The notes: generated by a model from the letters alone, not told the origin. DNA of 64,000 nucleotides from Actinomadura litoris (GCF_009733595.1 NZ_WOFH01000005.1:248001-312000), one strand, 5' to 3'. Positions 32,467 to 40,845 are shown, counted from the first letter of the stretch. Translations and numbers: made by a program.

Positions 32467-33002
32467 TGAACCTGTACGAAGCGGCCGGGGAGCCGGAGAT
32501 CGCGGAGTTCGGCCCGGCCTCGGCCCTGTCCGTCTCCGGGCAGGGCGAGCCGGGCGGCGCCGCCTACTCCGCGAGCGTCGCCGCGCTGTACGCGGTGATG
32601 GGCGCGCTCGACGCCCCCATGGTGCCGCTGGAGGGACGCTGGTGGGTCGAGGACGAGCGGTCGCCGTTCGACGTCCCGCGTGAGGAGTGGCGGTGGCACC
32701 TGTTCCTGCGTCTCACCGGCGACGTCGCGCCGGGCGCGGTGGAACGGGCGCGGGAGCAGGTGCGGGCCGGGGTGCCGGCCGCCGCGCGCGTCCAGCGGGT
32801 GTCGTTCACCGACGGGCGCTGCGTGCAGATGCTGCACAGCGGACCGTACTCGGAGGAGCCCGCGAGCCTCACCCGCATGCACGCGCTGATGGAGGCCGAG
32901 GGGCTCGTTCCGAACGGGCTGCATCACGAGGTCTACCTGACCGATCCGCGCGAGGAGGACCCTGAGAAGATCCGCGTGATCCTCCGGCAGCCCGTCCGGT
33001 GA
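32466..33002 (+). CDS. GyrI-like small-molecule-binding protein
   Basis: The 178-residue protein has the GyrI/BmrR effector fold: a conserved strand region (EWRWHLFLRLTGDV), CVQMLHSGPYSEEPASLTRMHALMEAEGL and HHEVYLTDPREEDPEKIRVILRQPV. Proteins of this shape bind or hydrolyse hydrophobic or cytotoxic compounds. It is coupled to the upstream MerR gene through TGATG, so the two probably sense and neutralise the same compound. The ATG at 32466 is chosen because it is directly coupled. Confidence 0.82.
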   Translation: MNLYEAAGEPEIAEFGPASALSVSGQGEPGGAAYSASVAALYAVMGALDAPMVPLEGRWWVEDERSPFDVPREEWRWHLFLRLTGDVAPGAVERAREQVRAGVPAAARVQRVSFTDGRCVQMLHSGPYSEEPASLTRMHALMEAEGLVPNGLHHEVYLTDPREEDPEKIRVILRQPVR

Positions 33003-33066
33003 ACACCGATCGGACCCCGCGGGCGTAGGTTTCTCCTGGGCGGCACCTTCTGAACGGGAGAGGGCT

Positions 33067-34839
33067 GTGCGGGATTTCCGGGTCAAGTCGGGGGAGATCG
33101 AGCTGGCGGTGCGGGAACGCGGGGAGGGGAACCGTCCGACGGTGGTCCTCGTCCACGGGTATCCCGATACGGGCGCGGTGTGGGACGAGGTCGCGGACCG
33201 GCTCGCGCCCCGGTTCCGCGTGGTCACCTACGACGTGCGCGGCGCGGGCGCCTCGTCCGCGCCCCGGGACCCGCTCGACTACGGGCTGGACGCGCTCGTC
33301 GGCGACCTCGGCGCCGTCCTGGACGGGGTCGGCGCGGACGAGCCCGTCCACCTGGTCGGCCACGACTGGGGCTCGGTCCTCGGCTGGGAGGCCGTGATCG
33401 GCGACCGGCTGCGCGGCCGCATCGCGTCCTACACCTCGATCTCGGGCCCCGACCGGCGGCACATGGCCCGGTGGGTGCACCGGTCGCTGCGGTCGGGGCC
33501 GCGCGGTGTCGCGGAGGTCGCCGGGCAGGCGCGGCGCAGCGTCTACATGCCGGTCCTGCGGGCGCCGCGCGTCGGCGAGTTGATGGCGCGCGGCCTCGCG
33601 GCGGCGTTCGCGCGCGGGATGCGGGCGCGCGAGGGCGCCGAGCCGCGCCCCGGCCACCCCGCCGACACGCTGCCGCGGGACGCCGTGAACGGCCTCGGCC
33701 TGTACCGCGTGAACCTGGGCCGCGGCTCCAAGGCGGGCGCGGACGGCGACGGGAGTACGGACGTCCCCGTCCAGCTGATCGTCCCGATCAAGGACCGGTA
33801 CGGCTCGCCGTCGCTCCTGCTGTCGGCGCGCGGCCCGGTCGCCCGCCTCTACGTGCGGCGCGCCCCCGCCGGGCACTGGGTGGCGCGCAGCCATCCCGAC
33901 CTGGTCGCCCGCTGGGTCGCCGAGTTCGCCGACCACATCGGCGGCGGCCCGGAGACGCCCGCGCTCGCCGCCGCCCGCGCCGCCGGGGAGCCCGATCTGG
34001 ACTTCGGCGGCGACCTCGTCGTCGTGACCGGCGCGGGCCACGGCATCGGCCGCGCGACCGCCCGCGCGTTCGCCGCCGAGGGCGCCCGCGTCGTCGTCGC
34101 CGACATCGACGAGGTCGCCGCGCGGCGCACGGCGGACGAGATCGGCGACCGGGCCCACCCGTACGGGGTGGACGTGGCCGACGCCTCCGCCATGGAGGAC
34201 TTCGCCGCGCACGTCCGCGACGCCCACGGCGTGCCCGACGTGGTCGTGAACAACGCGGGCATCGCGATGGCGGGCTCGCTGCTGGAGACGTCCGAGGACG
34301 ACTGGGCCCGCGTCCGCTCCGTCAACCTGGACGGCGTCTACCGGGGCTGCCGCCTGTTCGGACGGCAGATGGTCGAGCGCGGCGAGGGCGGCCACCTGGT
34401 CAACGTCGCGTCCATGTCGGCGTTCGGCCCGAGCGCGGACACCCCCGCCTACAGCGCCACGAAGGCCGCCGTCCTGCACCTCGGCGGGTGCCTGCGCTCC
34501 GACCTGGAGCGGCACGGCATCGGCGTGTCCACGGTCTGCCCCGGCGTGATCGACACCGGCCTGATCAGCCGGACCGACTTCGTCGGCCTCGCGCCCGGCG
34601 CCGCCGCCGCGGTCCGCGAGCGCATGGCCGGGGCGTTCGAGCGCCGGGGCCACCCGCCGGAGAAGGTCGCGGCCGCGATCCTGCGCGCCGTCCGGCGGGA
34701 CGCGCCGGTCGTGCCCGTCGGCGTCGAGGCGCACGCGGCCGGTGTCCTCGCCCGCGTGTCCCCGTCGGCGACGCGCGCCCTGGCCCGCGCGGGCCGCCGC
34801 GCCGGCGACCGCCTCCGCGCCGAACTCCAGCCCCGCTAG
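33067..34839 (+). CDS. ephD: EphD-type fusion: alpha/beta hydrolase (epoxide-hydrolase-like) plus SDR
   Basis: The 590-residue protein joins two enzymes. Residues 1-290 are an alpha/beta hydrolase with HGYPDT (30-35) and nucleophile Asp100 in GHDWGS, the pattern of epoxide hydrolases. Residues 315-590 are an SDR with TGAGHGIG, NNAG, Ser in VNVASMS and Tyr462/Lys466 in YSATKAA. The same architecture and length occur in mycobacterial EphD, which acts on mycolic acid keto groups or epoxides. Whether this host makes mycolic acids is not shown. GGGAG precedes the GTG start. It follows the GyrI-like gene by 64 bases. Confidence 0.9.
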   Translation: MRDFRVKSGEIELAVRERGEGNRPTVVLVHGYPDTGAVWDEVADRLAPRFRVVTYDVRGAGASSAPRDPLDYGLDALVGDLGAVLDGVGADEPVHLVGHDWGSVLGWEAVIGDRLRGRIASYTSISGPDRRHMARWVHRSLRSGPRGVAEVAGQARRSVYMPVLRAPRVGELMARGLAAAFARGMRAREGAEPRPGHPADTLPRDAVNGLGLYRVNLGRGSKAGADGDGSTDVPVQLIVPIKDRYGSPSLLLSARGPVARLYVRRAPAGHWVARSHPDLVARWVAEFADHIGGGPETPALAAARAAGEPDLDFGGDLVVVTGAGHGIGRATARAFAAEGARVVVADIDEVAARRTADEIGDRAHPYGVDVADASAMEDFAAHVRDAHGVPDVVVNNAGIAMAGSLLETSEDDWARVRSVNLDGVYRGCRLFGRQMVERGEGGHLVNVASMSAFGPSADTPAYSATKAAVLHLGGCLRSDLERHGIGVSTVCPGVIDTGLISRTDFVGLAPGAAAAVRERMAGAFERRGHPPEKVAAAILRAVRRDAPVVPVGVEAHAAGVLARVSPSATRALARAGRRAGDRLRAELQPR

Positions 34840-34871
34840 CGCACATCACGGGCACGAGGGCCGGGTGCGAG

Positions 34872-34898
34872 GGCCGGGCGCGAGGGGTGCGCCTGGCC
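34872..34898 (+). terminator. Hairpin terminator after the ephD-like gene
   Basis: GGCC and GGCGC pair with GCGCC and GGCC around a 7-nt loop with one internal mismatch on each side. It begins 32 bases after the stop and ends in TTCG. Confidence 0.5.
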
Positions 34899-34983
34899 TT
34901 CGTGCACGTGGCGGGACGGGTCCCGGGCCGTCCATGTGAGGCTGCTCCCATCCGACGCCGGGCACCGGCAGGAAGGGACCCAG

Positions 34984-35493
34984 ATGGACACCTGCCCGCG
35001 CTGCCGGTCGGCCGACCCCGTCGAGCGGGCCCACGCGATCGTGGGACGCGGGACGCGGCCGCTCTCCGGCCTCCTGTGCCTGCCCGCCCCTCCGCCCATG
35101 CCGGGCCGGATCAAGGCGTACCGGGCCTGCATCACCGTCGGGCTCCTCCTGTTCCTCGCGGGGCTCGGCTCCACGTCCGACTCCGAGAACCAGCGGGACG
35201 CGGTGGCGGTCCAGGTCGGGGCGGCGATGTCGACGATCGGGCTGCTCGTGCTCATTGTCGGGCTGATCCTGCTGGCGTCCTCGGGAGAGGTGCGCAGGCA
35301 GTGGCGGACGGCCGGATGGGTGTACCAGACCGTCCGGCGGTTATGGCCGCTGCTCGACTACTGCCATTACTGCAACCTCGTCTTCATGGCGGGCGGGACG
35401 TTCGGCGTCGATCCCGTCCATACGGTCCGCTTTCTGTGGGATGCCGCCGACCACACGCTCAAGGTCGGGGCCCCGAGACCTCCGGGGATGTGA
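34984..35493 (+). CDS. Small membrane protein with CxxC pairs
   Basis: The 169-residue protein has an N-terminal CPRC pair, two adjacent membrane helices (ITVGLLLFLAGLG; MSTIGLLVLIVGLILLASS) and a C-terminal CHYCNLVF segment that could complete a zinc ribbon. The last part (TVRFLWDAADH) lies on the cytoplasmic side if both helices cross. I do not recognise a family. The ATG at 34984 follows GAAGGGACC; the longer frame to 34936 has no ribosome site. It is flanked by the ephD-like gene and a small membrane protein gene on the other strand. Confidence 0.65.
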   Translation: MDTCPRCRSADPVERAHAIVGRGTRPLSGLLCLPAPPPMPGRIKAYRACITVGLLLFLAGLGSTSDSENQRDAVAVQVGAAMSTIGLLVLIVGLILLASSGEVRRQWRTAGWVYQTVRRLWPLLDYCHYCNLVFMAGGTFGVDPVHTVRFLWDAADHTLKVGAPRPPGM

Positions 35494-35501
35494 CCCGGCC
35501 A

Positions 35502-35735
35502 TCAGGTGTCGGGGAAACGGCGCTTTTTCGCGGAGTCGATCCACCACAGCAGCAGAAATCCGACGACGATGACGGACGACGACACCAGCCACCACGCGGG
35601 GCTCGGCAGGCGCGTCGGAAGCGACAGCGTCGGCTTGCCGTCCCACAGTTTCGCGACGAACGGCATCACGCCCTCGTGGAGCCCGACGATGAAGACCACC
35701 GCCGACAACCCGTCATAGGACTTCGGACTGTTCAT
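35502..35735 (-). CDS. Small two-helix membrane protein
   Basis: The 77-residue protein has two hydrophobic stretches (LSAVVFIVGLHEGVMPFVA; WWLVSSSVIVVGFLLLWW) and a basic end (DSAKKRRFPDT). I do not recognise it. The ATG at 35735 is the first in a frame that opens only there with sensible content. It is convergent with the CxxC membrane protein gene, 8 bases apart. Confidence 0.6.
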   Translation of the reverse strand: MNSPKSYDGLSAVVFIVGLHEGVMPFVAKLWDGKPTLSLPTRLPSPAWWLVSSSVIVVGFLLLWWIDSAKKRRFPDT

Positions 35736-35803
35736 ACCCGCCAACGTAGGGACGCCGTCCGGCCCCCGATAGCGACCAAGGTCGATGCGCGGCGTCCAGT
35801 GGT

Positions 35804-36235
35804 TCACACGTCGAGGGCGCCGAGCCCGTCCTCCACGGCCTGGTCGAGTTCGACGCGCAGCTCGGTGCAGTCGCGCACCGGGTCTGCCCTGGGGCAGGTC
35901 AGCATGTGCTCCAGGAGGTGCTGGGCGGCCCGCAGGTCCTCGATCCTGCCCTTGATCGTCTCGATCGAGGCGCCCAGCACGTCGCGTCCCGTCGGCCGGT
36001 CGTCCGCCGGAGCCTCGCAGATCAGCGCGGCGGTGTCGGCCAGGCTGACCAGCCCGCGGTGGTGCAGCCGCTGGATGAGCGCGAGCCGCCGCAGTTCGGC
36101 GGGGCCGTACAGGCGCACGTTCCCCTTGCGCCCGGCGGACGGGAGCAGGCCCAACTCGTCGTAGTACCGCAGCGTCGAGATCGGCACGCCGAAGCAGCGC
36201 GAGACCTGGCTGATCGAGTAGCGCTCGTCCGTCAT
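35804..36235 (-). CDS. MerR-family regulator, SoxR-box partner
   Basis: The 143-residue regulator has the MerR helix-turn-helix (ISQVSRCFGVPISTLRYYDELGLLPSAGR) and a dimerisation helix with ETIKGRIEDLRAAQHLLEHML. It has two cysteines at the end (CPRADPVRDC) but not the four-Cys CxxCxC cluster of true SoxR, so it should not hold the redox [2Fe-2S]. The start at 36235 leaves the operator (36250-36265) free; an upstream GTG-like start at 36250 would lie in it. It is divergent from an FAD monooxygenase gene, its likely target, and probably represses itself. Confidence 0.85.
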   Translation of the reverse strand: MTDERYSISQVSRCFGVPISTLRYYDELGLLPSAGRKGNVRLYGPAELRRLALIQRLHHRGLVSLADTAALICEAPADDRPTGRDVLGASIETIKGRIEDLRAAQHLLEHMLTCPRADPVRDCTELRVELDQAVEDGLGALDV

Positions 36236-36244
36236 GGCCCCATC

Positions 36245-36275
36245 TTGCACTCAAGTGGACTTGAGCGTGCAGGGT
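36245..36275 (+). promoter_or_regulatory. SoxR-type operator inside a 19-bp-spaced promoter
   Basis: CTCAAGT and ACTTGAG around GG form a 16-bp dyad (36250-36265) that matches the core of the enterobacterial SoxR box. TTGCAC (36245-36250) and CAGGGT (36270-36275) would be -35 and -10 elements with a 19-bp spacer, the hallmark of MerR-activated promoters. It drives the FAD monooxygenase gene at 36303. Confidence 0.7.
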
Positions 36276-36302
36276 GGACGCCGATCGCGAAGGAGCAGGC
36301 GG

Positions 36303-37757
36303 ATGCGTATTGACGATGTACCGGTGCTGGTGGTGGGCGGCGGACCGGTCGGCTTGTCGACGGGACTGTTCCTCGCGCACTGGGGGATCCGGCCGCTGGT
36401 CATCGAGAAGCGGGACGGGATATCGACGGTGCCTCGGGCGAGCACCTCCCTCCGCACGCTGGAGGTGTTCCGCTCCATCGGCCTCGGCCCGGCGCTGGAC
36501 GAACTCGGTTTCGAAGGCGGCCCCCCGATGCGGACGGTCTTCAAGACGAGCGGTCTCGGCGCCACCCTCCAGCGGTCGGGCCCGCCGGCGCGCTACGCCG
36601 CGATGCTGGAGAGTTGCAGCCCGGTGAACTCCCGGCTGATCCTGACGCACGACCAGATCCAAGGTCTGGCCCTGCGGGAACTGCGCCGCCGTGACGTGCG
36701 ATTCGGCGTCCGCCTGACCGGCCTCGTCCCCGATACCGACCACGTGCGCGCCCAGGTCGTCGACGTCGCCACGGGCGAGGAATGGCAGATCAGGGCCGAG
36801 TACGTGGTCGGCGCGGACGGGGCGAGCAGCGACGTCCGCGAGTACCTCGGCATCACCGTCCCCGACCGGGAGGTCATCGCCCGTCTCGACACCGCGTTCT
36901 TCCGCGCCGACCTCGGGCCCGTCCTGACCGAATGGGGCACGCACATGTGCTTCGTGCGCAACGACGCCGTCTACGCGACGCTGATGTCGAAGAACGGCCG
37001 CGACCAGTGGTCGTCCCACATCATGGACCACCCCGGCAAGGACCGGGCGTCGCGCCTGTCGGAGCCCGAGACGCTCGCTCTGCTCCGGGCCGCGATCGGC
37101 GACGACACGGTCCCGATCGAGTTGCACACCGTCAACGCCTGGGAGGCGGCCATCGGAACGGCGTCGTCCTTCCGGAACGGCCGGGTCTTCCTCGCGGGCG
37201 ACGCCGCGCACGTCCAGAGCTCGGCGGGCGGTCTCGGCATGAACACCGGGATCCAGGACGGCCACAACCTCGCCTGGAAGATCGCCGCCGTTCTGAACGG
37301 GCAGGCCGCGCCCGGCCTCCTGGACGGCTACGAGCCGGAACGCCGGGCCGCCGCCAAGGCGTCCCTCGCCCTCTCGCGCACACTCCACCAGGGCTACCAG
37401 TCACTGGAAGGCGACCCGGACGTCCTGTACGAGAAGATCGCCATCGCCTACCTGCGCGGCATGATGTGCTACGCCTACCCTCCGCACGACACGGAATCAG
37501 ATGTCCTGGACGACGCCATCCGCCCAGGCCGCCGATTCCCGCACCGCTGGGTCGGGTCCGACTCCACCCTCGACCTGATCGGCTCCCGCTGGACCCTGTT
37601 CGCCGCGCGGGACCTGGACCGCTGGCGGACGGCGGCCGCCCGCCTCGACCCCCAGGTCCACGCCCTCGACATCGACGGCGCCGTACTCGTGCGGCCCGAC
37701 GGCTTCGTGGCCTGGCAGGGCACCACGGAGGACTCCCTCCGGGCTCACTGGGGCTGA
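36303..37757 (+). CDS. FAD-dependent monooxygenase (aromatic hydroxylase, PheA/TfdB-like)
   Basis: The 484-residue enzyme has the Rossmann motif VLVVGGGPVGLSTG, VGADGASSDVR (the DG motif) and VFLAGDAAHVQSSAGG with LGMNTGIQDGHNLAWKI (the GD motif and FAD loop). This is the layout of class A flavoprotein monooxygenases that hydroxylate aromatic or polyketide substrates with NAD(P)H. The substrate is not clear. AAGGAG precedes the ATG. A MerR-type regulator is divergent with a SoxR-like box between, so redox-active or aromatic compounds probably induce it. The C-terminus is somewhat short for a thioredoxin-like domain but keeps LDIDGAVLVRPDGFVAW. Its end overlaps the next convergent gene by 13 bases. 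Confidence 0.9.
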   Translation: MRIDDVPVLVVGGGPVGLSTGLFLAHWGIRPLVIEKRDGISTVPRASTSLRTLEVFRSIGLGPALDELGFEGGPPMRTVFKTSGLGATLQRSGPPARYAAMLESCSPVNSRLILTHDQIQGLALRELRRRDVRFGVRLTGLVPDTDHVRAQVVDVATGEEWQIRAEYVVGADGASSDVREYLGITVPDREVIARLDTAFFRADLGPVLTEWGTHMCFVRNDAVYATLMSKNGRDQWSSHIMDHPGKDRASRLSEPETLALLRAAIGDDTVPIELHTVNAWEAAIGTASSFRNGRVFLAGDAAHVQSSAGGLGMNTGIQDGHNLAWKIAAVLNGQAAPGLLDGYEPERRAAAKASLALSRTLHQGYQSLEGDPDVLYEKIAIAYLRGMMCYAYPPHDTESDVLDDAIRPGRRFPHRWVGSDSTLDLIGSRWTLFAARDLDRWRTAAARLDPQVHALDIDGAVLVRPDGFVAWQGTTEDSLRAHWG

Positions 37758-38359
37758 TTGGGCGCGGGCGGCAGGACCGGCGGCGTGGCGGCCACCTGCG
37801 CCCGCCGCGCCGACCACCGCTGCCCCTCGCCCTCGGCGATCTCCAGCACCGTCGCGCACAGCAGCCCGCGCGAATCCCCGGCTTCCCCGTAGGGGCCGTG
37901 CTTCATTCCGTAGAGCGCGATCTCCTTCTCGATCTGGTGCCGCGCCTGCGCGAAACTCATCCAGTTCTCATGCCACCCGACGACCTGACGGATTCCGGTG
38001 ACCAGAACCAGTACCGCGCCGAGGATCGCCGCGGCCGTCGCGCTCTTCCACACGACGGCCGACACGGGAATCGCCGCCGCGACCAGGAGGCTGGACAGTT
38101 CGAGCCCGTAATAGCTGAACCGCGCCCGCGTGGCAGAGCGCGCGTACCAGCGCCACGTCTGCGACACCACCTCGGGGAACTCCTGGTCGGCCTCGACGAT
38201 CCGCTCGACCCAATGCCCGTCCGTCCCGGCCACAGACACGTCCCTTCCGTCGTCGAGCACGCACGGCCGCCACACGCTGCGGCACACGGTGCCCCCGCCC
38301 TGCGGGGACTCTATCCGTCCCGACCACGGCCCCCCACCGACGAGCCGCAGCCAACTCAT
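37745..38359 (-). CDS. DUF4231-like membrane protein
   Basis: The 204-residue protein has a short N-terminal part, then a pair of hydrophobic helices (LSSLLVAAAIPVSAVVW; AAILGAVLVLVTGIRQVVG) followed by WHENWMSFAQARHQIEKEIALYGMKHGPY, the pattern of DUF4231 and SLATT-type membrane proteins. SLATT proteins have been linked to conflict systems, but this copy has no nucleotidyl-sensor gene beside it. GGAGGGG precedes the ATG at 38359. The stop lies inside the end of the convergent monooxygenase gene. Confidence 0.75.
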   Translation of the reverse strand: MSWLRLVGGGPWSGRIESPQGGGTVCRSVWRPCVLDDGRDVSVAGTDGHWVERIVEADQEFPEVVSQTWRWYARSATRARFSYYGLELSSLLVAAAIPVSAVVWKSATAAAILGAVLVLVTGIRQVVGWHENWMSFAQARHQIEKEIALYGMKHGPYGEAGDSRGLLCATVLEIAEGEGQRWSARRAQVAATPPVLPPAPNQPQ

Positions 38360-38473
38360 GCACCCCTCCTCTCCGCAGAAGAACCTCCGCTTGTCGAACC
38401 CGGCCCATAAACCCACGGTCTCCCTTTCTATGAACAGCAGTGATCACGGCCCCGAAGGGCTGACCTTCTGCCT

Positions 38474-38914
38474 CTAGAACGTGTAACGCGCCCAGACCCA
38501 TTTGCCGGACGGAGGCGTCCTGCGCACCCCGCACTCCGACGACAGCGCGACCACGATCGGCAGGCCCCACCCGCCGTCGCGCCCCCGCTCCAGCGCCCGC
38601 GCGTCCGGGACGATGTCGTCCAGGCCCAGTTCCTTGACGGGCCGGGCAATGGGCATGCACTCGGAGGAGTCCCACACCCGCAGCACGACCGAGTGCGGCT
38701 CCCGGCTGACCCACACCCGGATCTCCTTGGACGGCGCGGCCGCCACGGCATTCGCGACCAGTTCGCCCGCGATCAGAACCACATCGCCGGCGATTCCGCT
38801 CAGGCCCCACTCGTCGAGCCTGAACCCGATCAACGTCCGCACCAGCCCGGGGCCGGTAGGCGCCGCCAGGCAGGTCATGTCCAATTCATCCGAGCTAATG
38901 GCATTAATCCCCAC
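38474..38914 (-). CDS. HATPase_c_2 anti-sigma-like ATP-binding protein
   Basis: The 146-residue protein has the N-box IAGELVANAVAAA with the Asn that the 150-590 protein lacks, then VLRVWDSS and the G-box GRDGGWGLPIVVALS. It resembles the actinomycete RsbW-like ATPases that are found beside XRE/DUF397 regulators. GTG at 38914 follows AAAGGGG; the longer frame to 38944 has a weaker start. It is divergent from the XRE-DUF5753 gene, sharing the 101-base gap, and the three genes form one typical cassette. Confidence 0.82.
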   Translation of the reverse strand: MGINAISSDELDMTCLAAPTGPGLVRTLIGFRLDEWGLSGIAGDVVLIAGELVANAVAAAPSKEIRVWVSREPHSVVLRVWDSSECMPIARPVKELGLDDIVPDARALERGRDGGWGLPIVVALSSECGVRRTPPSGKWVWARYTF

Positions 38915-39015
38915 CTGGCGGCCCCTTTCTTTTGCCGTTCCCAAGACAAGGGTGACCGCCCCGGATTAATTTGTCGTGTGTCGAATAAAGACCCGACACA
39001 GCGGAGGTAGATCCG

Positions 39016-39834
39016 GTGGCTCCGATCGACTACCTGAACCCCGACGCGTCCTTCAAGCACTGGATCGCCTCTGACCTGCGCTTCTTCCGCGAGCGAGAGG
39101 AGTTGTCGCTCTCCCAGATGGGCCTGGTCATGAAGTGCAGCAGGCACACTGTGTCGAACATCGAGCACGCCCGCGACGGCTGGAACATGAACGAGGAGCA
39201 GGCCGCCCGCCTCGACGTCCACCTACGACTCAACGGCCATTTCGCACGCCTCGTCCGCTACGCCCGCACCGCCCACGACCCGGACTGGTTCGCCGAATAC
39301 GCCAAGTACGAGGCAAAGGCCCTGGTCGCGCGCACCTACCGGCTCTCACTGATGCCCGGCCTGCTCCAGACCCCGGAGTACGCCCGCGCTCTGCTCACCT
39401 CGGCTCGCCTGGTGGATGATGTCGAGGCGGCGGTTGAGGCCCGGATGAAGCGGCAGGAGATCCTCGACAGGCCCAGGCCGCCGCTCGTCTGGGTTCTGAT
39501 GGACGAGAACGTCCTGTATCGCCCCGTAGGCGGAGCCGAGGTCATGTATGCGCAGCTCGCACGTCTGCGGGAAGCCTGCGAACTGCCCCACGTGACGATT
39601 CGAGTCCTTCTGCAGTCCGCGGGATTTCACCTCGGCCTGGACGGCTCATTCAACAGCCTGAGCATGGAGGACAGCGAGCTTGCGTTCGTTGAGGCACCTG
39701 GGGGCGGAAGGCTGATACAAGGCAGTTCTGAGGTTCGCGAGTTTGGGGTACGTTGGGATCGAATTGGAGCATGTGCCCTGCCTTGGCAATCCTCACAAGT
39801 CCTCATCGAGCAAGCGATGGAGCGGTTTGCATGA
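39016..39834 (+). CDS. XRE-family regulator with DUF5753 (WhiJ-like)
   Basis: The 272-residue protein has an N-terminal helix-turn-helix (LRFFREREELSLSQMGLVMKCSRHTVSNIEHARDG) followed by a DUF5753 domain with LMPGLLQTPEYARALL, RQEILDRPRPPLVWVLMDENVLYRPVGG and VTIRVLLQSAGFH. This is the layout of WhiJ and other developmental regulators of Streptomyces. It is coupled to a DUF397 gene by ATGA, as usual, with the two proteins thought to work as a pair. CGGAGG precedes the GTG start. The signal is unknown. Confidence 0.9.
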   Translation: MAPIDYLNPDASFKHWIASDLRFFREREELSLSQMGLVMKCSRHTVSNIEHARDGWNMNEEQAARLDVHLRLNGHFARLVRYARTAHDPDWFAEYAKYEAKALVARTYRLSLMPGLLQTPEYARALLTSARLVDDVEAAVEARMKRQEILDRPRPPLVWVLMDENVLYRPVGGAEVMYAQLARLREACELPHVTIRVLLQSAGFHLGLDGSFNSLSMEDSELAFVEAPGGGRLIQGSSEVREFGVRWDRIGACALPWQSSQVLIEQAMERFA

Positions 39835-40025
39835 TCACTTGGCGTAAGTCCAGCTACAGCGGTGGTGGCGGCTCGGGTGGCCAGGAGTGCGTGGAGGTCG
39901 CCGAGGTTCGCAGCGGCATCGGCCTGCGGGATAGCAAGGCGCCCGAGGCAGGCCACCTGTCCATCAACCGCGAGACGTTCGCCGTCCTTGTGGCCCGCTT
40001 GAAGCAGGACGAGCCGGACCGCTGA
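39831..40025 (+). CDS. DUF397 protein
   Basis: The 64-residue protein reads ITWRKSSYSGGGGSGG then ECVEVAEV, IGLRDSKAPEAGHLSI, FAVLVARLK, the complete DUF397 pattern. These small acidic proteins pair with XRE-DUF5753 regulators and may modulate them. The ATG at 39831 overlaps the upstream stop (ATGA), so a start at 39753 is not needed. Confidence 0.92.
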   Translation: MITWRKSSYSGGGGSGGQECVEVAEVRSGIGLRDSKAPEAGHLSINRETFAVLVARLKQDEPDR

Positions 40026-40040
40026 TCCTCGGCGTTCCGG

Positions 40041-40373
40041 CTAGGTGCGTGGGGCGTACATGATGACGAGGACGCCGACCAGGCAGACGGCGGCGCCGAT
40101 GAGGTCCCAGCGGTCGGGGCGGAAGCCGTCCATCACCATGCCCCAGGCCAGTGAACCGGCGACGAAGACGCCGCCGTAGGCGGCCAGGATCCGGCCGAAG
40201 TCGGCGTCGGGCTGCAACGTGGCCGCGAACCCGTACAGGCCCAGCGCGATGACCCCGGCGCCGATCCACCAGACGCCCCGGTGCTCGCGCACCCCCTGCC
40301 AGACCAGCCAGGCCCCGCCGATCTCCGCGACCGCCGCCAGCGCGAACAGGACCAGGGATCGGACGACCGTCAT
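40041..40373 (-). CDS. YnfA / UPF0060 membrane protein
   Basis: The 110-residue protein has four membrane helices and the UPF0060 pattern AEIGGAWLVWQGVREHRG...GLYGFAATLQPDADFGRILAAYGGVFV...WGMVMDGFRPDRWDLIGA. YnfA-type proteins resemble small multidrug exporters, but their substrate is unknown. The ATG at 40373 gives the expected length. It is convergent with the DUF397 gene with 15 bases between and carries no other context. Confidence 0.92.
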   Translation of the reverse strand: MTVVRSLVLFALAAVAEIGGAWLVWQGVREHRGVWWIGAGVIALGLYGFAATLQPDADFGRILAAYGGVFVAGSLAWGMVMDGFRPDRWDLIGAAVCLVGVLVIMYAPRT

Positions 40374-40464
40374 GATCAGAACCGTACCCGCCGCTGGTCA
40401 GGCGCACGTCCAGCACTGGCGCGGCCCCCGCGTCGCCTTGGAGGAGACCCCCGAGCCTTGTTTC

Positions 40465-40845
40465 CTACAGGTCAGCGGTGGCGTGGTCGGTGCCCCAGTT
40501 CCAGAGGGTTTGGAGGACGGGGCCCAGGCGGTGGCCGCTCGGGGTCAGGCGGTAGCGGGTTCGGGACGGCCAGGCGGGTTCGCGGTGGCGGGTGACCACG
40601 CCGGTCTCGGCGAGGTGGGACAGACGGTCGGAGAGCACCTTGTCGGAGAGCGCGGGCAGGGCGTCGCGGAGTTCGGTGAAGGTGTGCTCGCCGCGCAGGA
40701 GTTCGCGGATCACCAGCGTCGTCCAGCGGCCTTTAAGGGCGGCGAGGGCGATCTCCACCGGGCAGGACGGGGACGGTTCGGTGGTGTGCCCGTGCGGGTC
40801 GTCGGGCAGGCCCGGACGGGGGCGGCCAACCGTTTGGTGAGTCAC
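40465..40845 (-). CDS. HxlR-family winged-helix regulator
   Basis: The 126-residue protein has the HxlR winged helix: CPVEIALAALKGRWTTLVIRELLRGEHTFTELRDALPALSDKVLSDRLSHLAETGVV then a wing with YRLTPSGHRLGPVLQTLWNWG. The cysteine near the start is typical of redox- or electrophile-sensing members. GTG at 40845 follows TAGGAG on the minus strand; the frame to 40917 is unlikely to be used. It is divergent from a SnoaL-like gene with 65 bases between, its probable target. Confidence 0.88.
   Translation of the reverse strand: MTHQTVGRPRPGLPDDPHGHTTEPSPSCPVEIALAALKGRWTTLVIRELLRGEHTFTELRDALPALSDKVLSDRLSHLAETGVVTRHREPAWPSRTRYRLTPSGHRLGPVLQTLWNWGTDHATADL

Noticed and set aside
37745..38359. SLATT-type defence effector
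   Set aside because: The membrane layout is similar, but no sensor or nucleotide-cyclase gene is adjacent; reported only as a DUF4231-like protein.
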